DNA of 64,000 bases from Geodermatophilus normandii (GCF_003182485.1 NZ_QGTX01000001.1:3116001-3180000), one strand, 5' to 3'; positions 17,145 to 25,784 are shown, counted from the first letter of the stretch. Notes: a model not told the origin generated them from the sequence alone. Program-made: numbers and translations.

Positions 17145-18932
17145 TCAGCGGGCGATCGAGCGGAACAGCTCGACGAGGCGGTCGGCGTGCGCGTCGAAGA
17201 CGTGCCGCTCGCGGGCGGCCATCGCCGCGGCGTGCCCCCGGCGCCCGGCGAGCTCCGCGGCCAGGACGTCGGCGACGTCGTCGGCCGAGCGGTAGAGCAG
17301 CCCCGTCCCGTCCTCCCGCAGCACCCGCTCCACCGACACGACCGAGCCGGGGTTGGCCTGCTGCAGCAGCGGCAGCCCGGCGGCGAGCAGCACCGGCAGC
17401 CGGGCGGGGGAGTTGAGGTCGTCCCAGGAGGCCCGGCGCAGGTCGCCGCCGTTGACCGAGTCGAAGCGGTGCAGCCACCCGGCGTCGTACCGCGACAGCT
17501 CGCGCACCCAGTCCTCCGGACCGACGGCGGGGTGCACGTGCACGAACCCCGGCGCGCGGGCCAGCGCCTCGTCGAGCCAGCCGGTCCAGGACCCCTTCGG
17601 CCCGGGCGCGCGCACCTGCCCGTAGAGGTGGGTGTGCACGCCGCGGCCGGCCAGCGCGAGCACCCAGTCCAGGTCCAGCCCCGAGGGCCGGCCGACCACG
17701 GCGGCGTGCGGCTGCCCGTCGGCGTCGGACAGCCGGGGCGAGCGCGGGGCGGCCAGCCACTCGCGCTTGGGCAGGTCGCCGTCGAGGACGCCGAGGCGCG
17801 CGGGGTCGACCCGGCCCGACAGCGCCAGGGCGAACCAGTCGCGCTCCTCCTCGGTGGCCAGCAGGACGGCGTCGGCACCGCACACCAGGTCGGCCAGCAG
17901 CGGCCACTCGCCGCGGACGACGCTGCGCTGCGGCGCCTCCTTGAAGTGCCAGACGAACGGCAGGTCCGGGAACGCCTGCCGCACCGCGTGCGCGAACGGC
18001 ACCGCCCGCCAGTTCAGCTGTGCCCAGACGACGTCGGGGGCCAGCGCCGCCACCTCCTCGCGCCAGCGGTCGCGGTCGAGGTCGGGGACGGAGCCGAAGG
18101 GCAGCGGCCCGACCGTGGCGTCGCCGAGCGCGTGGTCGGTCCACAGGCCGGTGAGGGAGTGCCCGCGCTCGGCCAGCGCCAGCACCCGTTCGGGGTTGAA
18201 CGCGAGTTCGCCGACGACGAGCACCCGCAGCCCGTCCGGCGACGGCGGGTGCGCGCGGTCGCGGAACCGCGCGTAGCGGGCCACCTCGTCGGTCTCCCCG
18301 CCGTCGGTCGAGGCGAAGCGCAGGGGCTGCGCCACCCGGTAGCGGGTGCGGAACACGTTGAGGCCGCCGTCGAAGGACTCCCGGATCGCCCGCGACCGCT
18401 GCCCGGGGTGCCGCGTCCACCCGCAGGTGACCCGGCCGGTGCCGGTGGCCGTCCCGCGGGCGGCCACCCGCGACCACATCAGCCGGTCGAGGTCGTCGGT
18501 CTCGAGCTCGGCGCGCTCGGTCCACCGGTCCCCGGTGCGCCGGTGCGCCACCTGCACGAGCTGGGCGTAGGGCGTCCCGGCCGGCTGGTCGAGCTCGGCG
18601 CGGGCCAGCACCACGGCGACGTCGTCGAGGGCACGCAGCAGCGTGGTCAGGTGCGCGGGGTACCAGACGTCGTCGGCCGGCAGGTACGCGACGACCGGCG
18701 CGGTGGTCTCGTCGAGCCCGCGGTTGAGCGCCGCGCCGAGGCCGCGGTTGTCGCCGGTGCGCACCAGCCGCACCCGCGGGTCGGCCGGGACGGCGACCGG
18801 CTCGCGCGACCCGTCGTCGACGACCACCGCCTCCCACGCCGTCTCCTCCTGCGCGAACAGGGACTCCAGCGCCCGCGGCAGGTAGGCCGCCTGGTCGTGC
18901 ACCGGCACGAGGACGGCGACCCGGGGCGTCAC
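17145..18932 (-). CDS. Two-domain glycosyltransferase (GT2 plus C-terminal GT-B-like domain)
   Basis: Cytoplasmic glycosyltransferase of 595 residues. Residues 1-230 form a family-2 domain: 'VAVLVPVHDQAAYLPRALES', 'VVVDDGSREP', 'NRGLGAALNRGLDE' and the DxD-like 'AYLPADDVW'. From about residue 245 a second domain begins 'LRVLVVGELAFNPERVLALA' and continues through 'HVHPAVGPEDWVRELSRYDA' and 'LLAAGLPLLQQANPGSV', a GT-B-type acceptor/nucleotide-sugar fold. The GTG start overlaps the upstream GT4 stop (GTGA). It probably extends a cell-surface glycan together with its neighbours. A much longer open frame running upstream is only chance read-through of the antisense region. Confidence 0.88.
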   Translation of the reverse strand: MTPRVAVLVPVHDQAAYLPRALESLFAQEETAWEAVVVDDGSREPVAVPADPRVRLVRTGDNRGLGAALNRGLDETTAPVVAYLPADDVWYPAHLTTLLRALDDVAVVLARAELDQPAGTPYAQLVQVAHRRTGDRWTERAELETDDLDRLMWSRVAARGTATGTGRVTCGWTRHPGQRSRAIRESFDGGLNVFRTRYRVAQPLRFASTDGGETDEVARYARFRDRAHPPSPDGLRVLVVGELAFNPERVLALAERGHSLTGLWTDHALGDATVGPLPFGSVPDLDRDRWREEVAALAPDVVWAQLNWRAVPFAHAVRQAFPDLPFVWHFKEAPQRSVVRGEWPLLADLVCGADAVLLATEEERDWFALALSGRVDPARLGVLDGDLPKREWLAAPRSPRLSDADGQPHAAVVGRPSGLDLDWVLALAGRGVHTHLYGQVRAPGPKGSWTGWLDEALARAPGFVHVHPAVGPEDWVRELSRYDAGWLHRFDSVNGGDLRRASWDDLNSPARLPVLLAAGLPLLQQANPGSVVSVERVLREDGTGLLYRSADDVADVLAAELAGRRGHAAAMAARERHVFDAHADRLVELFRSIAR

Positions 18933-20182
18933 GCCGCGGGCTCGAGGTCGCTGCGCAGGCCGAGCAGCTGCTCGTAGACCGCCGCCACCCGCGCCGACAG
19001 CGCCGGCCACGCGTAGTGCGCCGAGCGGGCCCGGGCACCGGCGGCCAGCCGCGCGCGCAGCGCGGGGTCCGCGGTCAGCCGGTCGAGCGCGGCGGCGAGC
19101 GCGTCGACGTCGCCGGGCGGCACGAGCAGCCCGGTGACCCCGTCGCGGACCACCTCGGGGATCCCGCCGACGTCGCTGGCGACCACCGGCAGGCCCGCGG
19201 CCATCGCCTCGGTGAGCACCGAGCCCATCTCCTCGTAGGCCGAGGGCAGCACCAGCACGTCGAGGGAGGCCAGCACCGCCGGCACCCGGGCGTGCTCGAC
19301 GAAGCCGGCCAGGGTGGTGCGGCCGGCGGCCGGACCGACGGCGGCGAGACGCTCGACCAGCGCCCGGTCGGGGCCGTCGCCGACCACGACGAGCGACGCG
19401 GACTCCCGCATCCGCCCGAACGCCTCGACCAGCCGGTCGGGCCGCTTCTGCGGCGCCAGGCGCCCGACGTAGCCGATCCGCGGCCGGGCGACGCCCGGGA
19501 AGACGTCGCCGGTGTGGCCGGCGAACAGCGTGGGGTCGAAGCCGGACGGGATGGTCGACACCCGGCCGGCGGGGACGCCGTCGCCGCGGACGGCCGCGGC
19601 GGTCCGCGCGGTCAGGACGACGACGGCGTCGGCGCGCCGCAGCGTGCTCCGCTCGATCCACCCGCCGAGCGCCCGCATCAGCCGCACCCGGGGGCCGCGG
19701 CCGGTGAGCGTGTGCCCGACGCTGCAGTGCAGGGTGACGACGAGCGGGCAGCCGTGCACGCGGGCGGCGAGCCGGGCCAGCGGCAGCGTGGCGAGGTCCT
19801 CGCCCTGGTGGGCGTGCACGACGTCGACCGGGCCGCGGCGGCCGGCGCGCAGCACGGCCGGCAGCCCCGCGAGCGCCCACAGCTGGCGGAGGCGGGGGAC
19901 CGGCAGCCCGGTGCGGTGCACGCGGGCGCCGTCGCCGAGGGGGGTGGTGCCGCGGGGGCCGGCCAGCCGGGCGGTCACCACCGTCTGCCGCGTGCCGTGG
20001 GCGTCGAGGCAGCGGGTGAGCGAGGCCGTGTGGTTCTGCATCCCGCCGATGGGGTCGAACCGCGCCGTCCGGGGGTCCAGTTCGCCGGCCAGCGCGCCCG
20101 GCCGTGCGCGACCGGTCGCCGCGGGGGGTTCGAAGACGCTGCACAGGCGCAGCACGTGCAGGTCGGCGGCGGGGCGGGACAC
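18929..20182 (-). CDS. Family-4 glycosyltransferase
   Basis: GT-B glycosyltransferase of ~417 residues: the N-terminal acceptor domain has 'PIGGMQNHTASLTRCLDA' and 'VVHAHQGEDLATLPLARLA', the C-terminal donor domain 'IGYVGRLAPQKRPDRLVEAF' and the EX7E motif region 'SAYEEMGSVLTEAMAAGLPV'. I place the start at a GTG with GGAGG eight bases upstream ('VSRPAADLHVLRLCSVF'); an in-frame GTG 20 codons earlier lacks a ribosome site. First gene of the leftward glycosyltransferase pair; divergent from the rightward GT9-GT4 pair. Confidence 0.9.
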   Translation of the reverse strand: MSRPAADLHVLRLCSVFEPPAATGRARPGALAGELDPRTARFDPIGGMQNHTASLTRCLDAHGTRQTVVTARLAGPRGTTPLGDGARVHRTGLPVPRLRQLWALAGLPAVLRAGRRGPVDVVHAHQGEDLATLPLARLAARVHGCPLVVTLHCSVGHTLTGRGPRVRLMRALGGWIERSTLRRADAVVVLTARTAAAVRGDGVPAGRVSTIPSGFDPTLFAGHTGDVFPGVARPRIGYVGRLAPQKRPDRLVEAFGRMRESASLVVVGDGPDRALVERLAAVGPAAGRTTLAGFVEHARVPAVLASLDVLVLPSAYEEMGSVLTEAMAAGLPVVASDVGGIPEVVRDGVTGLLVPPGDVDALAAALDRLTADPALRARLAAGARARSAHYAWPALSARVAAVYEQLLGLRSDLEPAA

Positions 20183-20288
20183 GCAGGGGACCTCCGGGTC
20201 TGGGCGGCAGGACACGTAGTGCACCACGAGTGGGGTCCGCACGTGAGTTGGGCGTTATGCAGTTGCCGCGCCGGGGCAGGAGGCGCGG

Positions 20289-21350
20289 GTGATCCCGCTG
20301 CCGCTCGCCGACCCCGCCGTCCGCCGACTGGCGCTGGTCCGGCTGCGGGTGGGCCTCGGCGACCTGCTGTGCACCGTGCCCGCGCTGCACCGGCTGCGCG
20401 CCGCGCGGCCCGACGTCGAGGTGACGCTGGTGACCTTCGGCCGCATGGCGCCGGTCGTCGAGCGGCTCGGCGTGCCGGTGGCGCTGCTGCCCTTCCCCGG
20501 CGCCGAGGGGATCCCCGACGGGCCGGTCGACGCCGCGGGCTGGGCGCCGTTCACCGCCGCCGCCAGGGAGCGCGGCCTCGACCTCGCGCTGCAGGCCTAC
20601 GGCGACCGCCCCGCCGCCAACCGGGTGACCGCCGCGCTCGGCGCCCGGCTCACCGGCGGGTTCGCCCCGACCGGCTGGGACCCGCCGCCCGGCACCGAGG
20701 CGCTGCACCTGCGCTATCCGCTGGCCCTGCACGAGGCGGCGCGGCACGTGGCGCTGCTCGAGCACCTGGGGCTGCCGCCCGGCGGCGAGGCCCGCATGGA
20801 CTTCCCGCTGACCGCCGCCGACGAGGCCGAGCACGCCGCCACGCTGGCGGCCGCCGGCCTGCGGCCGGGCCGCTACGCCGTCCTGCACCCCGGTGCCTCG
20901 GCGCCCACCCGCCGCTGGCCGGTCGCGCGCTACGCCGCGGTCGGCGACGCGCTGGCCGCCGAGGGCCTGCACGTCGTCGTCACCGGGGTGCCCGCCGAGC
21001 GGGACATCTCCGCGCGCGTCGTCGCCGCGATGCGCGCCCCGGCCGTCGACCTCACCGGCGCCACCAGCCTCGGCGGGCTGGCCGCGCTGCTGCGCGACGG
21101 CGCGGTGCTCGTGGGCAACGACACCGGCTCGGCGCACCTGGCCGCCGCCGTCGGGGCCCGCAGCGTCACCGTCTTCCTGCCCGGCGACCCGGTCCGGTGG
21201 GCGCATCCCGGCCCGCGGCACCGCGCGCTCACCCCGACGGTGGCCTGCGCGCCGTGCCCGCACCTGGCCTGCCCCATCGAGTTCCGGTGCGCGCAGACGG
21301 TGGAGCCCGCCGCGGTGGCCGGCGCGGCGCTCGAGCTGGCCGCCTCGTGA
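20289..21350 (+). CDS. Family-9 glycosyltransferase (heptosyltransferase-like)
   Basis: GT9 protein of 353 residues, like ADP-heptose:LPS heptosyltransferases. Landmarks are 'LALVRLRVGLGDLLCTVPAL' at the N-terminus, 'AVLHPGASAPTRRWP' and the donor-site 'LVGNDTGSAHLAAAVGARSV' with 'FLPGDPVRWAHPG'. Since the organism is a Gram-positive-type actinomycete without LPS, transfer of a heptose or other sugar to a cell-wall or secreted glycan is likely (inference). GTG with GGAGG five bases upstream; translationally coupled to the next glycosyltransferase by GTGA. Confidence 0.9.
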   Translation: MIPLPLADPAVRRLALVRLRVGLGDLLCTVPALHRLRAARPDVEVTLVTFGRMAPVVERLGVPVALLPFPGAEGIPDGPVDAAGWAPFTAAARERGLDLALQAYGDRPAANRVTAALGARLTGGFAPTGWDPPPGTEALHLRYPLALHEAARHVALLEHLGLPPGGEARMDFPLTAADEAEHAATLAAAGLRPGRYAVLHPGASAPTRRWPVARYAAVGDALAAEGLHVVVTGVPAERDISARVVAAMRAPAVDLTGATSLGGLAALLRDGAVLVGNDTGSAHLAAAVGARSVTVFLPGDPVRWAHPGPRHRALTPTVACAPCPHLACPIEFRCAQTVEPAAVAGAALELAAS

Positions 21351-22399
21351 GGGTCTCCTTCGTCTCCGACTCCGACGCCTGGGGCGGGGCCGAGGTGTGG
21401 CTGTCGCACCACCTGCGCCGCGCGGCCGCGTGCGGCGCGACGGCGTCACTGGTGTGCGCCGAGCCGGTGGCGGAGGGGTTCGCGCGCTCCGACGTCGACC
21501 GCGCCGTCGTCCCGCTGACCCGGCACACCGCGGCCGCGCCGGCCACCCGCGCGGCGCTGGCGGCGCAGCGGCCCGACGTCGTGGTGGTCAACCTCGTCGA
21601 CCCCGCGTCCAACGCCGCCGCCGTCGACGCCGCCCTGGAGGTGGCGCCCACCGCCGGCGTGCTGCACCTGGTGGGGGACACCCGCACCGGGGCCGAGCGG
21701 GCCGCGCTGTCCGCCCGCTACCGGCGGCTGGCCGCGGTGCTCAGCCCGTCGGAGCAGGGCCGCGCGCAGGTGGTCGCCGACCTCGGCGTCGACCCGGCGC
21801 GGGCGCACGTGGTGCCCAACGGCGTCGACGTCCCGCCCGACCCCGCCGGCCCGGCCGGCCGCGCGGTCCCGCGGATCGGCGCGTTCGGCCGGCTGACCGC
21901 GCAGAAGGGCTTCGACGTGCTGCTCGAGGCGCTGCGCCGGCTGGACCTGCCGTTCGAGGCCGTCATCGGCGGCGCGGGCCGCGACGGCGAAGCGCTGCGG
22001 GCGGCGGCCGCGGGCCTGCCGGTGACCTTCCCCGGCTGGGTCGCCGACGCCCGCGCCTTCCTCGCCGGCCTCGACCTGTTCGTGCTGTCCTCGCGGGTGG
22101 AGGCCCTGCCGCTGGTGCTGCTGGAGGCGATGGCCGAGGGGCTGCCCTGCGTGGCCACCGACGTCGGCGACGTGCGGCGCGCGCTGGGGGAGGACGCCGT
22201 CGTCGTCCCGGTCGAGGACGCCGGCGCGCTGGCGTCCGCCCTGCGCGGCCTGCTCGCCGACCCCGCCGCGCGCGCCGACCTGGGCCGGCGGGCGCGGGCC
22301 CGCGCCGAGCGCTCGCTCGGCGCGGACCTCATGGCCCGGCGCACCTTCGCCGTCCTCGCCGGCGTGGCGGCGGGCGCAGCGGGTACCGCCGCCCCATGA
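21347..22399 (+). CDS. Family-4 glycosyltransferase
   Basis: GT-B enzyme of ~350 residues. It begins 'VRVSFVSDSDAWGGAEVWL' (Gly-rich acceptor loop), has 'VLSPSEQGRAQVVADLGVD', the donor-domain 'IGAFGRLTAQKGFDVLLEAL' and 'LSSRVEALPLVLLEAMAEGL', the EX7E catalytic region. Its start overlaps the GT9 stop and its stop overlaps the small downstream gene (ATGA), so three genes are co-translated. Role: addition of a sugar in the same surface-glycan pathway as its neighbours. Confidence 0.9.
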   Translation: MRVSFVSDSDAWGGAEVWLSHHLRRAAACGATASLVCAEPVAEGFARSDVDRAVVPLTRHTAAAPATRAALAAQRPDVVVVNLVDPASNAAAVDAALEVAPTAGVLHLVGDTRTGAERAALSARYRRLAAVLSPSEQGRAQVVADLGVDPARAHVVPNGVDVPPDPAGPAGRAVPRIGAFGRLTAQKGFDVLLEALRRLDLPFEAVIGGAGRDGEALRAAAAGLPVTFPGWVADARAFLAGLDLFVLSSRVEALPLVLLEAMAEGLPCVATDVGDVRRALGEDAVVVPVEDAGALASALRGLLADPAARADLGRRARARAERSLGADLMARRTFAVLAGVAAGAAGTAAP

Positions 22400-22572
22400 G
22401 CAAGAACAACGACGCCGACGCCCAGCGTGCCGCCGCCCGTGAGGCCAAGAAGCAGGGGATGTCGCCGAGCGAGGCCGGGGTGACCACCGGCGCCTCGAAG
22501 CAGACCAGCCACGTCCGCAAGGGCGACGACCGCCACGAGCACTCCAGCGCCCAGGGCAAGAGCAAGAGCTGA
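22396..22572 (+). CDS. Small hydrophilic Lys/Ala-rich protein (58 aa)
   Basis: Short protein 'MSKNNDADAQRAAAREAKKQ...' rich in Lys, Ala, Ser and His with no hydrophobic segment; likely disordered. The ATG overlaps the preceding glycosyltransferase stop and a strong hairpin follows, so it is transcribed as the end of that operon. I do not know its function; such small basic proteins are common in actinomycetes and may be DNA- or stress-related (speculation). Confidence 0.75.
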   Translation: MSKNNDADAQRAAAREAKKQGMSPSEAGVTTGASKQTSHVRKGDDRHEHSSAQGKSKS

Positions 22573-22580
22573 CAGGGGCC

Positions 22581-22619
22581 GGGGACGGCGGCCTCCCTCC
22601 GTCGGAGGCCGCCGTCCCC
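22581..22619. terminator. Bidirectional hairpin terminator (16-bp perfect stem)
   Basis: GGGGACGGCGGCCTCC pairs exactly with GGAGGCCGCCGTCCCC around a 7-base loop. It lies between the rightward glycosyltransferase operon and the leftward rhodanese gene, without a T-run, as is usual in actinomycetes. Confidence 0.85.
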
Positions 22620-22627
22620 GTCCCGGC

Positions 22628-23047
22628 TCAGGCGGCGGGACCGCCGGTGGTGGGCAGGCCGTCGGCCACCCAGGCCCGGTGCCCGCCGATGACGTCGCTG
22701 GCCCCGGCCAGCCCCAGGGAGCGCAGCGCGTCGGCGGCCAGGCTGGACGTGTAGCCCTCCTGGCACAGCACGACGACGTCGACGTTGTAGCCGGTGGCCT
22801 GCGGCAGCCGCGCGTCGCTCTCCGGGTCGAACCGCCACTCCAGGTGGTTGCGCTCGACGACGACCGCGCCGGGCACCTCGCCCTCCGCCTCGCGCTGCGA
22901 CTGCGGCCGGATGTCGACGAGCACCGCGCCCCGGGCGACCCGCTCCGCGGCCTGCGCGGGGGTCACCCGGGTGATCCGCGAGCGGGCCTCCTCCAGCAGC
23001 TGGTCGACGCTCCTCGCCCCCGGCGGGCGGGGTCCGGGCCCGCTCAC
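22628..23047 (-). CDS. Rhodanese-like sulfurtransferase
   Basis: Single rhodanese domain of 139 residues: 'AVLVDIRPQSQREAEGEVPG' and the active-site loop 'VVVLCQEGYTSSLAA' with the persulfide-forming Cys. It transfers sulfane sulfur between thiols. Its GTG start overlaps the cysteine dioxygenase stop (GTGA), so both are made from one message and act on cysteine-derived sulfur. Probably regulated with cysteine dioxygenase through the leader peptide upstream. Confidence 0.92.
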   Translation of the reverse strand: MSGPGPRPPGARSVDQLLEEARSRITRVTPAQAAERVARGAVLVDIRPQSQREAEGEVPGAVVVERNHLEWRFDPESDARLPQATGYNVDVVVLCQEGYTSSLAADALRSLGLAGASDVIGGHRAWVADGLPTTGGPAA

Positions 23048-23568
23048 CAGTCCACGCCGGCCTGCTCGGTGCCGGTGCGCAGCAGGGTGCCGGCCTCGAG
23101 GCGGTAGCTGTTCATCAGGGACAGGCGCGGGGTGTAGGCGTGCACGCTCACGGCGGGCAGCGTCCCCCGGTTGGTCACGCGGTGCACGTGGTGCGGGCCG
23201 AACGGGCGGACCCGGCCGGCCCACAGCTCCGTGGCGGCCTCGCGGACGGTGCCGGGGCGGCCGCCGACGACGTCCTCGGTGAGGACCCCGCCGACGACGG
23301 CGAAGGCGCCCGCGGAGCCGCCGTGGTCGTGCAGCGGGGTGCCCTGGCCGGGCAGCCAGGTCAGCAGCCACACCTGGGCGGCGGCGAGGTCGTCGTGCAG
23401 GGCGGGGTCGACGAGGTCGGCGGCCTCCTCGGGAGGCAGCAGGCCGGTCCAGCGGCTGCTCTCGCGGTACTGGACGCGGGGCAGCCACTCGTCGGAGGCG
23501 GCGAGCAGCGCGGCGGCGAGGGCGGTGGCCGAGGTGGTGCGGGCGGCAGGGGACAGCAGGGAGGTCAT
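23044..23568 (-). CDS. Cysteine dioxygenase family protein
   Basis: Cupin protein of 174 residues. The iron-binding histidines are in 'TPLHDHGGSAGAFAVVGG' and 'PHHVHRVTNRG', matching cysteine dioxygenase type I, which converts cysteine and O2 to cysteine sulfinate. No signal peptide; cytoplasmic. It is coupled to a rhodanese gene and lies 72 bases downstream of a cysteine-containing leader peptide, a layout consistent with cysteine-responsive control. ATG with GGAGA about nine bases upstream. Confidence 0.9.
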   Translation of the reverse strand: MTSLLSPAARTTSATALAAALLAASDEWLPRVQYRESSRWTGLLPPEEAADLVDPALHDDLAAAQVWLLTWLPGQGTPLHDHGGSAGAFAVVGGVLTEDVVGGRPGTVREAATELWAGRVRPFGPHHVHRVTNRGTLPAVSVHAYTPRLSLMNSYRLEAGTLLRTGTEQAGVDW

Positions 23569-23640
23569 GAGGGGGTCTCCGGTGTGCGGGCGCGCGGGAG
23601 CCCGTGCTGGGGCGGCGCGGAGTGGGCGGTGTCCGGGCGG

Positions 23641-23721
23641 TCAGCCGGCCGGACACAGCGCGCTGGCGACCCGCAGCAGGTCCACGGCGGACCGGCGGGT
23701 GAGCGTCAGGGCGGGTGCCAC
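23641..23721 (-). CDS. Putative cysteine-responsive leader peptide (26 aa)
   Basis: Short frame ending 'LTRRSAVDLLRVASALCPAG', which matches the style of actinobacterial sulfur-gene leader peptides (basic patch, 'VDL.RVAS..C' and a Cys near the end). It begins at a GTG that coincides with the expected transcription start, and stops 72 bases before the cysteine dioxygenase ATG. Ribosome stalling at the Cys codon could couple cysteine (or Cys-tRNA) levels to downstream expression. The role is inferred from position and pattern; it is too short for standard gene finders. Confidence 0.7.
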   Translation of the reverse strand: MAPALTLTRRSAVDLLRVASALCPAG

Positions 23722-23727
23722 GGGGCC

Positions 23728-23757
23728 ATGTGACCCCGGCGCGGGGATCTGTGTCAA
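23728..23757 (-). promoter_or_regulatory. Promoter of the leader peptide-CDO-rhodanese operon
   Basis: Minus-strand TTGACA (perfect -35) followed after 18 bases by TCACAT as a weak -10. Transcription would begin about six bases further, at the GTG of the leader peptide, giving a leaderless message. Confidence 0.55.
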
Positions 23758-23816
23758 GTCGACCGGAACGGTGCGGTTTACTCGGTCGGGTGGACGACGG
23801 ACGGGCCGGACGGCTC

Positions 23817-24728
23817 TCAGGCGGGCAGCAGGACGGTGCGCAGCTCGTGCGCGCCGTCGGCGCGCGTCGCCTCGTAGTACCAGCGGGCCCCGCCGCCGGG
23901 CAGCGCGACGACGTCGGCGTAGCGCAGCCCGTGCGGCGCGTGGGGGCTCTGCAGGTACGGGCCGTCCGCCGCGGCGCGGAACCCGCCCGCGCCGTCGGAC
24001 TCGGCGAGCCCGGTGCGCTCCTCCCAGTTCTCCTCCGCGGTGGCCCGGCCGTCGTAGAGCGCCCAGCTGCGCCCGCCGTCGAGGACGACCGCGCTGAACC
24101 GCACGCCGCGGGCGTCCCAGCCGCCGTCGGTGCCGGCCAGCGCGGTGCCGCGCCAGGTCCAGGTGACGCCGTCGGGGCTGGTGGCGTGCTCGGTGGTCAT
24201 GCGGTCGGTGGCACCGGGGTCGTCGAGCGGGTGCACCGAGGCCCACAGGTGCCACTGGCCGCCGTCCCGGCGGACCACCGGGTCCTTCGGGGCGGTGGTG
24301 GCGCTGCCGGGCAGGACGGTGCGCGGCTCGGCGGTGGCGAGGTCCTCGACGGTCGCCGCCTCGAGCAGGTCCACCCGCCAGTGCTTGGTCCCCGGCGTCG
24401 CGCAGCTGACGTAGAGCCGCCAGCGGCCCTCCGGGGTGTGCACCAGCGCGGGGCGCTCCAGCGACTCGGCGCCGAAGCGGTCCTTGCCGACCGCGACGAC
24501 CGGCTCGAACCGCACGCCGTCGTCGGAGCGGGCCACCACGTTGCCGAAGCCGCGACCCTCGCCGACGGGACGCCGCAGCCGGTAGGCCAGCCACCACGTG
24601 CCGTCGACGAGCTGTGCCGACGGCCCGCCGGCCCACGAGCCCGGGCGCGGGTCCTCCGGCTCGACGACGACCGTCGCGTCCGACCAGAAGCGGTCGGGCG
24701 CCGGGGGGCGGGGCGCGGACGCGGTCAC
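23817..24728 (-). CDS. Five-bladed beta-propeller protein, glycosidase-like (GH43/GH130 style)
   Basis: Soluble protein of 303 residues without a signal peptide. Repeated blades are visible as 'DGTWWLAYRLRRP', 'EGRWRLYVSCATPG', 'GGQWHLWASVHPLDD', 'GRSWALYDGRATAEEN' and 'ARWYYEATRADGAHELR', with acidic positions such as 'KDPVVRRDGG' typical of glycosidase propellers. Related actinobacterial proteins act on or sense oligosaccharides; the exact substrate and whether it is catalytic are unknown. It diverges from the sulfotransferase gene across a short region. GTG start. Confidence 0.7.
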   Translation of the reverse strand: MTASAPRPPAPDRFWSDATVVVEPEDPRPGSWAGGPSAQLVDGTWWLAYRLRRPVGEGRGFGNVVARSDDGVRFEPVVAVGKDRFGAESLERPALVHTPEGRWRLYVSCATPGTKHWRVDLLEAATVEDLATAEPRTVLPGSATTAPKDPVVRRDGGQWHLWASVHPLDDPGATDRMTTEHATSPDGVTWTWRGTALAGTDGGWDARGVRFSAVVLDGGRSWALYDGRATAEENWEERTGLAESDGAGGFRAAADGPYLQSPHAPHGLRYADVVALPGGGARWYYEATRADGAHELRTVLLPA

Positions 24729-24805
24729 GCGGCGGCTCCGTTCGGAGGAGGGGACGAGGCTCCCCGTGTGTACACCGCGGCCCGTCCGGGGCAGGGAGGG
24801 GACCG

Positions 24806-25783
24806 ATGAGCACCGACGCCGACCGGCTGCCGCAGTTCGTCGTGGCCGGCGCGCCGAAGGCCGGGACGACGGCGCTGCACGCCGCGCTCGCCACCCACCC
24901 GGGGCTGTACCTGTCGCCGGTCAAGGAGCCGAAGTACTACCTGACCGACGGCCGCCCACCGCCGCGCGCGGGACAGCGCGGCCCCGGTGACGCGCACAGC
25001 GCCCGGGAGTGGATCTGGCGCCGCGAGGACTACCTGCGGCTGTTCGACGGCGCCCCGCCCGGCACCGTCCGGGGGGAGAGCACGCCGTTCTACCTCCACG
25101 ACCGCGCCGCGCAGCGCCGGCTGGCCGCCGACGTCCCCGGGATCCGGGTCATCGCGATCGTCCGGGACCCGGTGGACCGCGCGTGGTCGAACTGGGTGCA
25201 CCTGCGCGCCGACGGCCTGGAGCCCGAGGCCGACTTCGCCACGGCCGTGTCGCTGGAGGAGCGGCGGGTCGCCGACGGGTGGGCGCCGTTCTGGCACTAC
25301 CGCGGCCTCGGGCGCTACGGCGAGCAGCTGCGCGACCTGTACGCGGTGCTGCCGCGGTCGCAGGTCCTGCTGCTGCGCTACCGGCAGCTGGTCGACACCC
25401 CGCGCGCGACGCTCGACCGGGTCAGCGACTTCCTCGGCGTCGAGCCGGGGGTCGCGCACACGGTCGCGCCGGAGAACGTCAAGCCCCACGTGGCCGACAC
25501 GGCGCGGTACCGGGCGCTGTCACGGGTCGCCCGCGCCGGTGCGGCCCTGGGGGCGTACGCGCCGCCGCAGGTGTGGCGGCAGGTGTCGCGGCCGCTGCTC
25601 GCGGCCCTGCACGCCGGTCGCACGCCGCGGCCGCCCCTGCCGGTCGAGGTGCGGCGCGCGGTGCTCGCGCCACTGCTGCCCGACATCGCGCTGCTCGAGG
25701 AGCTCACCGGCGAGTCCTTCGACGACTGGCGCCGCGACACCGGCCGCGGCGACTTCCGCTCCCGCCGTCCCGTTCAGGCCTGA
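24806..25783 (+). CDS. PAPS-dependent sulfotransferase
   Basis: Sulfotransferase-fold protein of 325 residues. The 5'-phosphosulfate loop is 'VVAGAPKAGTTALHAALATH' and the 3'-phosphate site 'VIAIVRDPVDRAWSNW'; 'SPVKEPKYYLTDG' and 'GESTPFYLHD' are further family blocks. It would transfer sulfate from PAPS to a hydroxyl of a carbohydrate or lipid. Next to glycosyltransferase genes, a sulfated surface glycan or glycolipid is a reasonable guess. ATG with GGGAGGGG four bases upstream. Confidence 0.9.
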   Translation: MSTDADRLPQFVVAGAPKAGTTALHAALATHPGLYLSPVKEPKYYLTDGRPPPRAGQRGPGDAHSAREWIWRREDYLRLFDGAPPGTVRGESTPFYLHDRAAQRRLAADVPGIRVIAIVRDPVDRAWSNWVHLRADGLEPEADFATAVSLEERRVADGWAPFWHYRGLGRYGEQLRDLYAVLPRSQVLLLRYRQLVDTPRATLDRVSDFLGVEPGVAHTVAPENVKPHVADTARYRALSRVARAGAALGAYAPPQVWRQVSRPLLAALHAGRTPRPPLPVEVRRAVLAPLLPDIALLEELTGESFDDWRRDTGRGDFRSRRPVQA

Positions 25784-25784
25784 G

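Noticed and set aside
17145-21449. A single 1434-residue leftward protein spanning two divergent operons
   Set aside because: Only the last 595 residues are a glycosyltransferase; the upstream part is chance read-through antisense to GT9 and GT4 genes.
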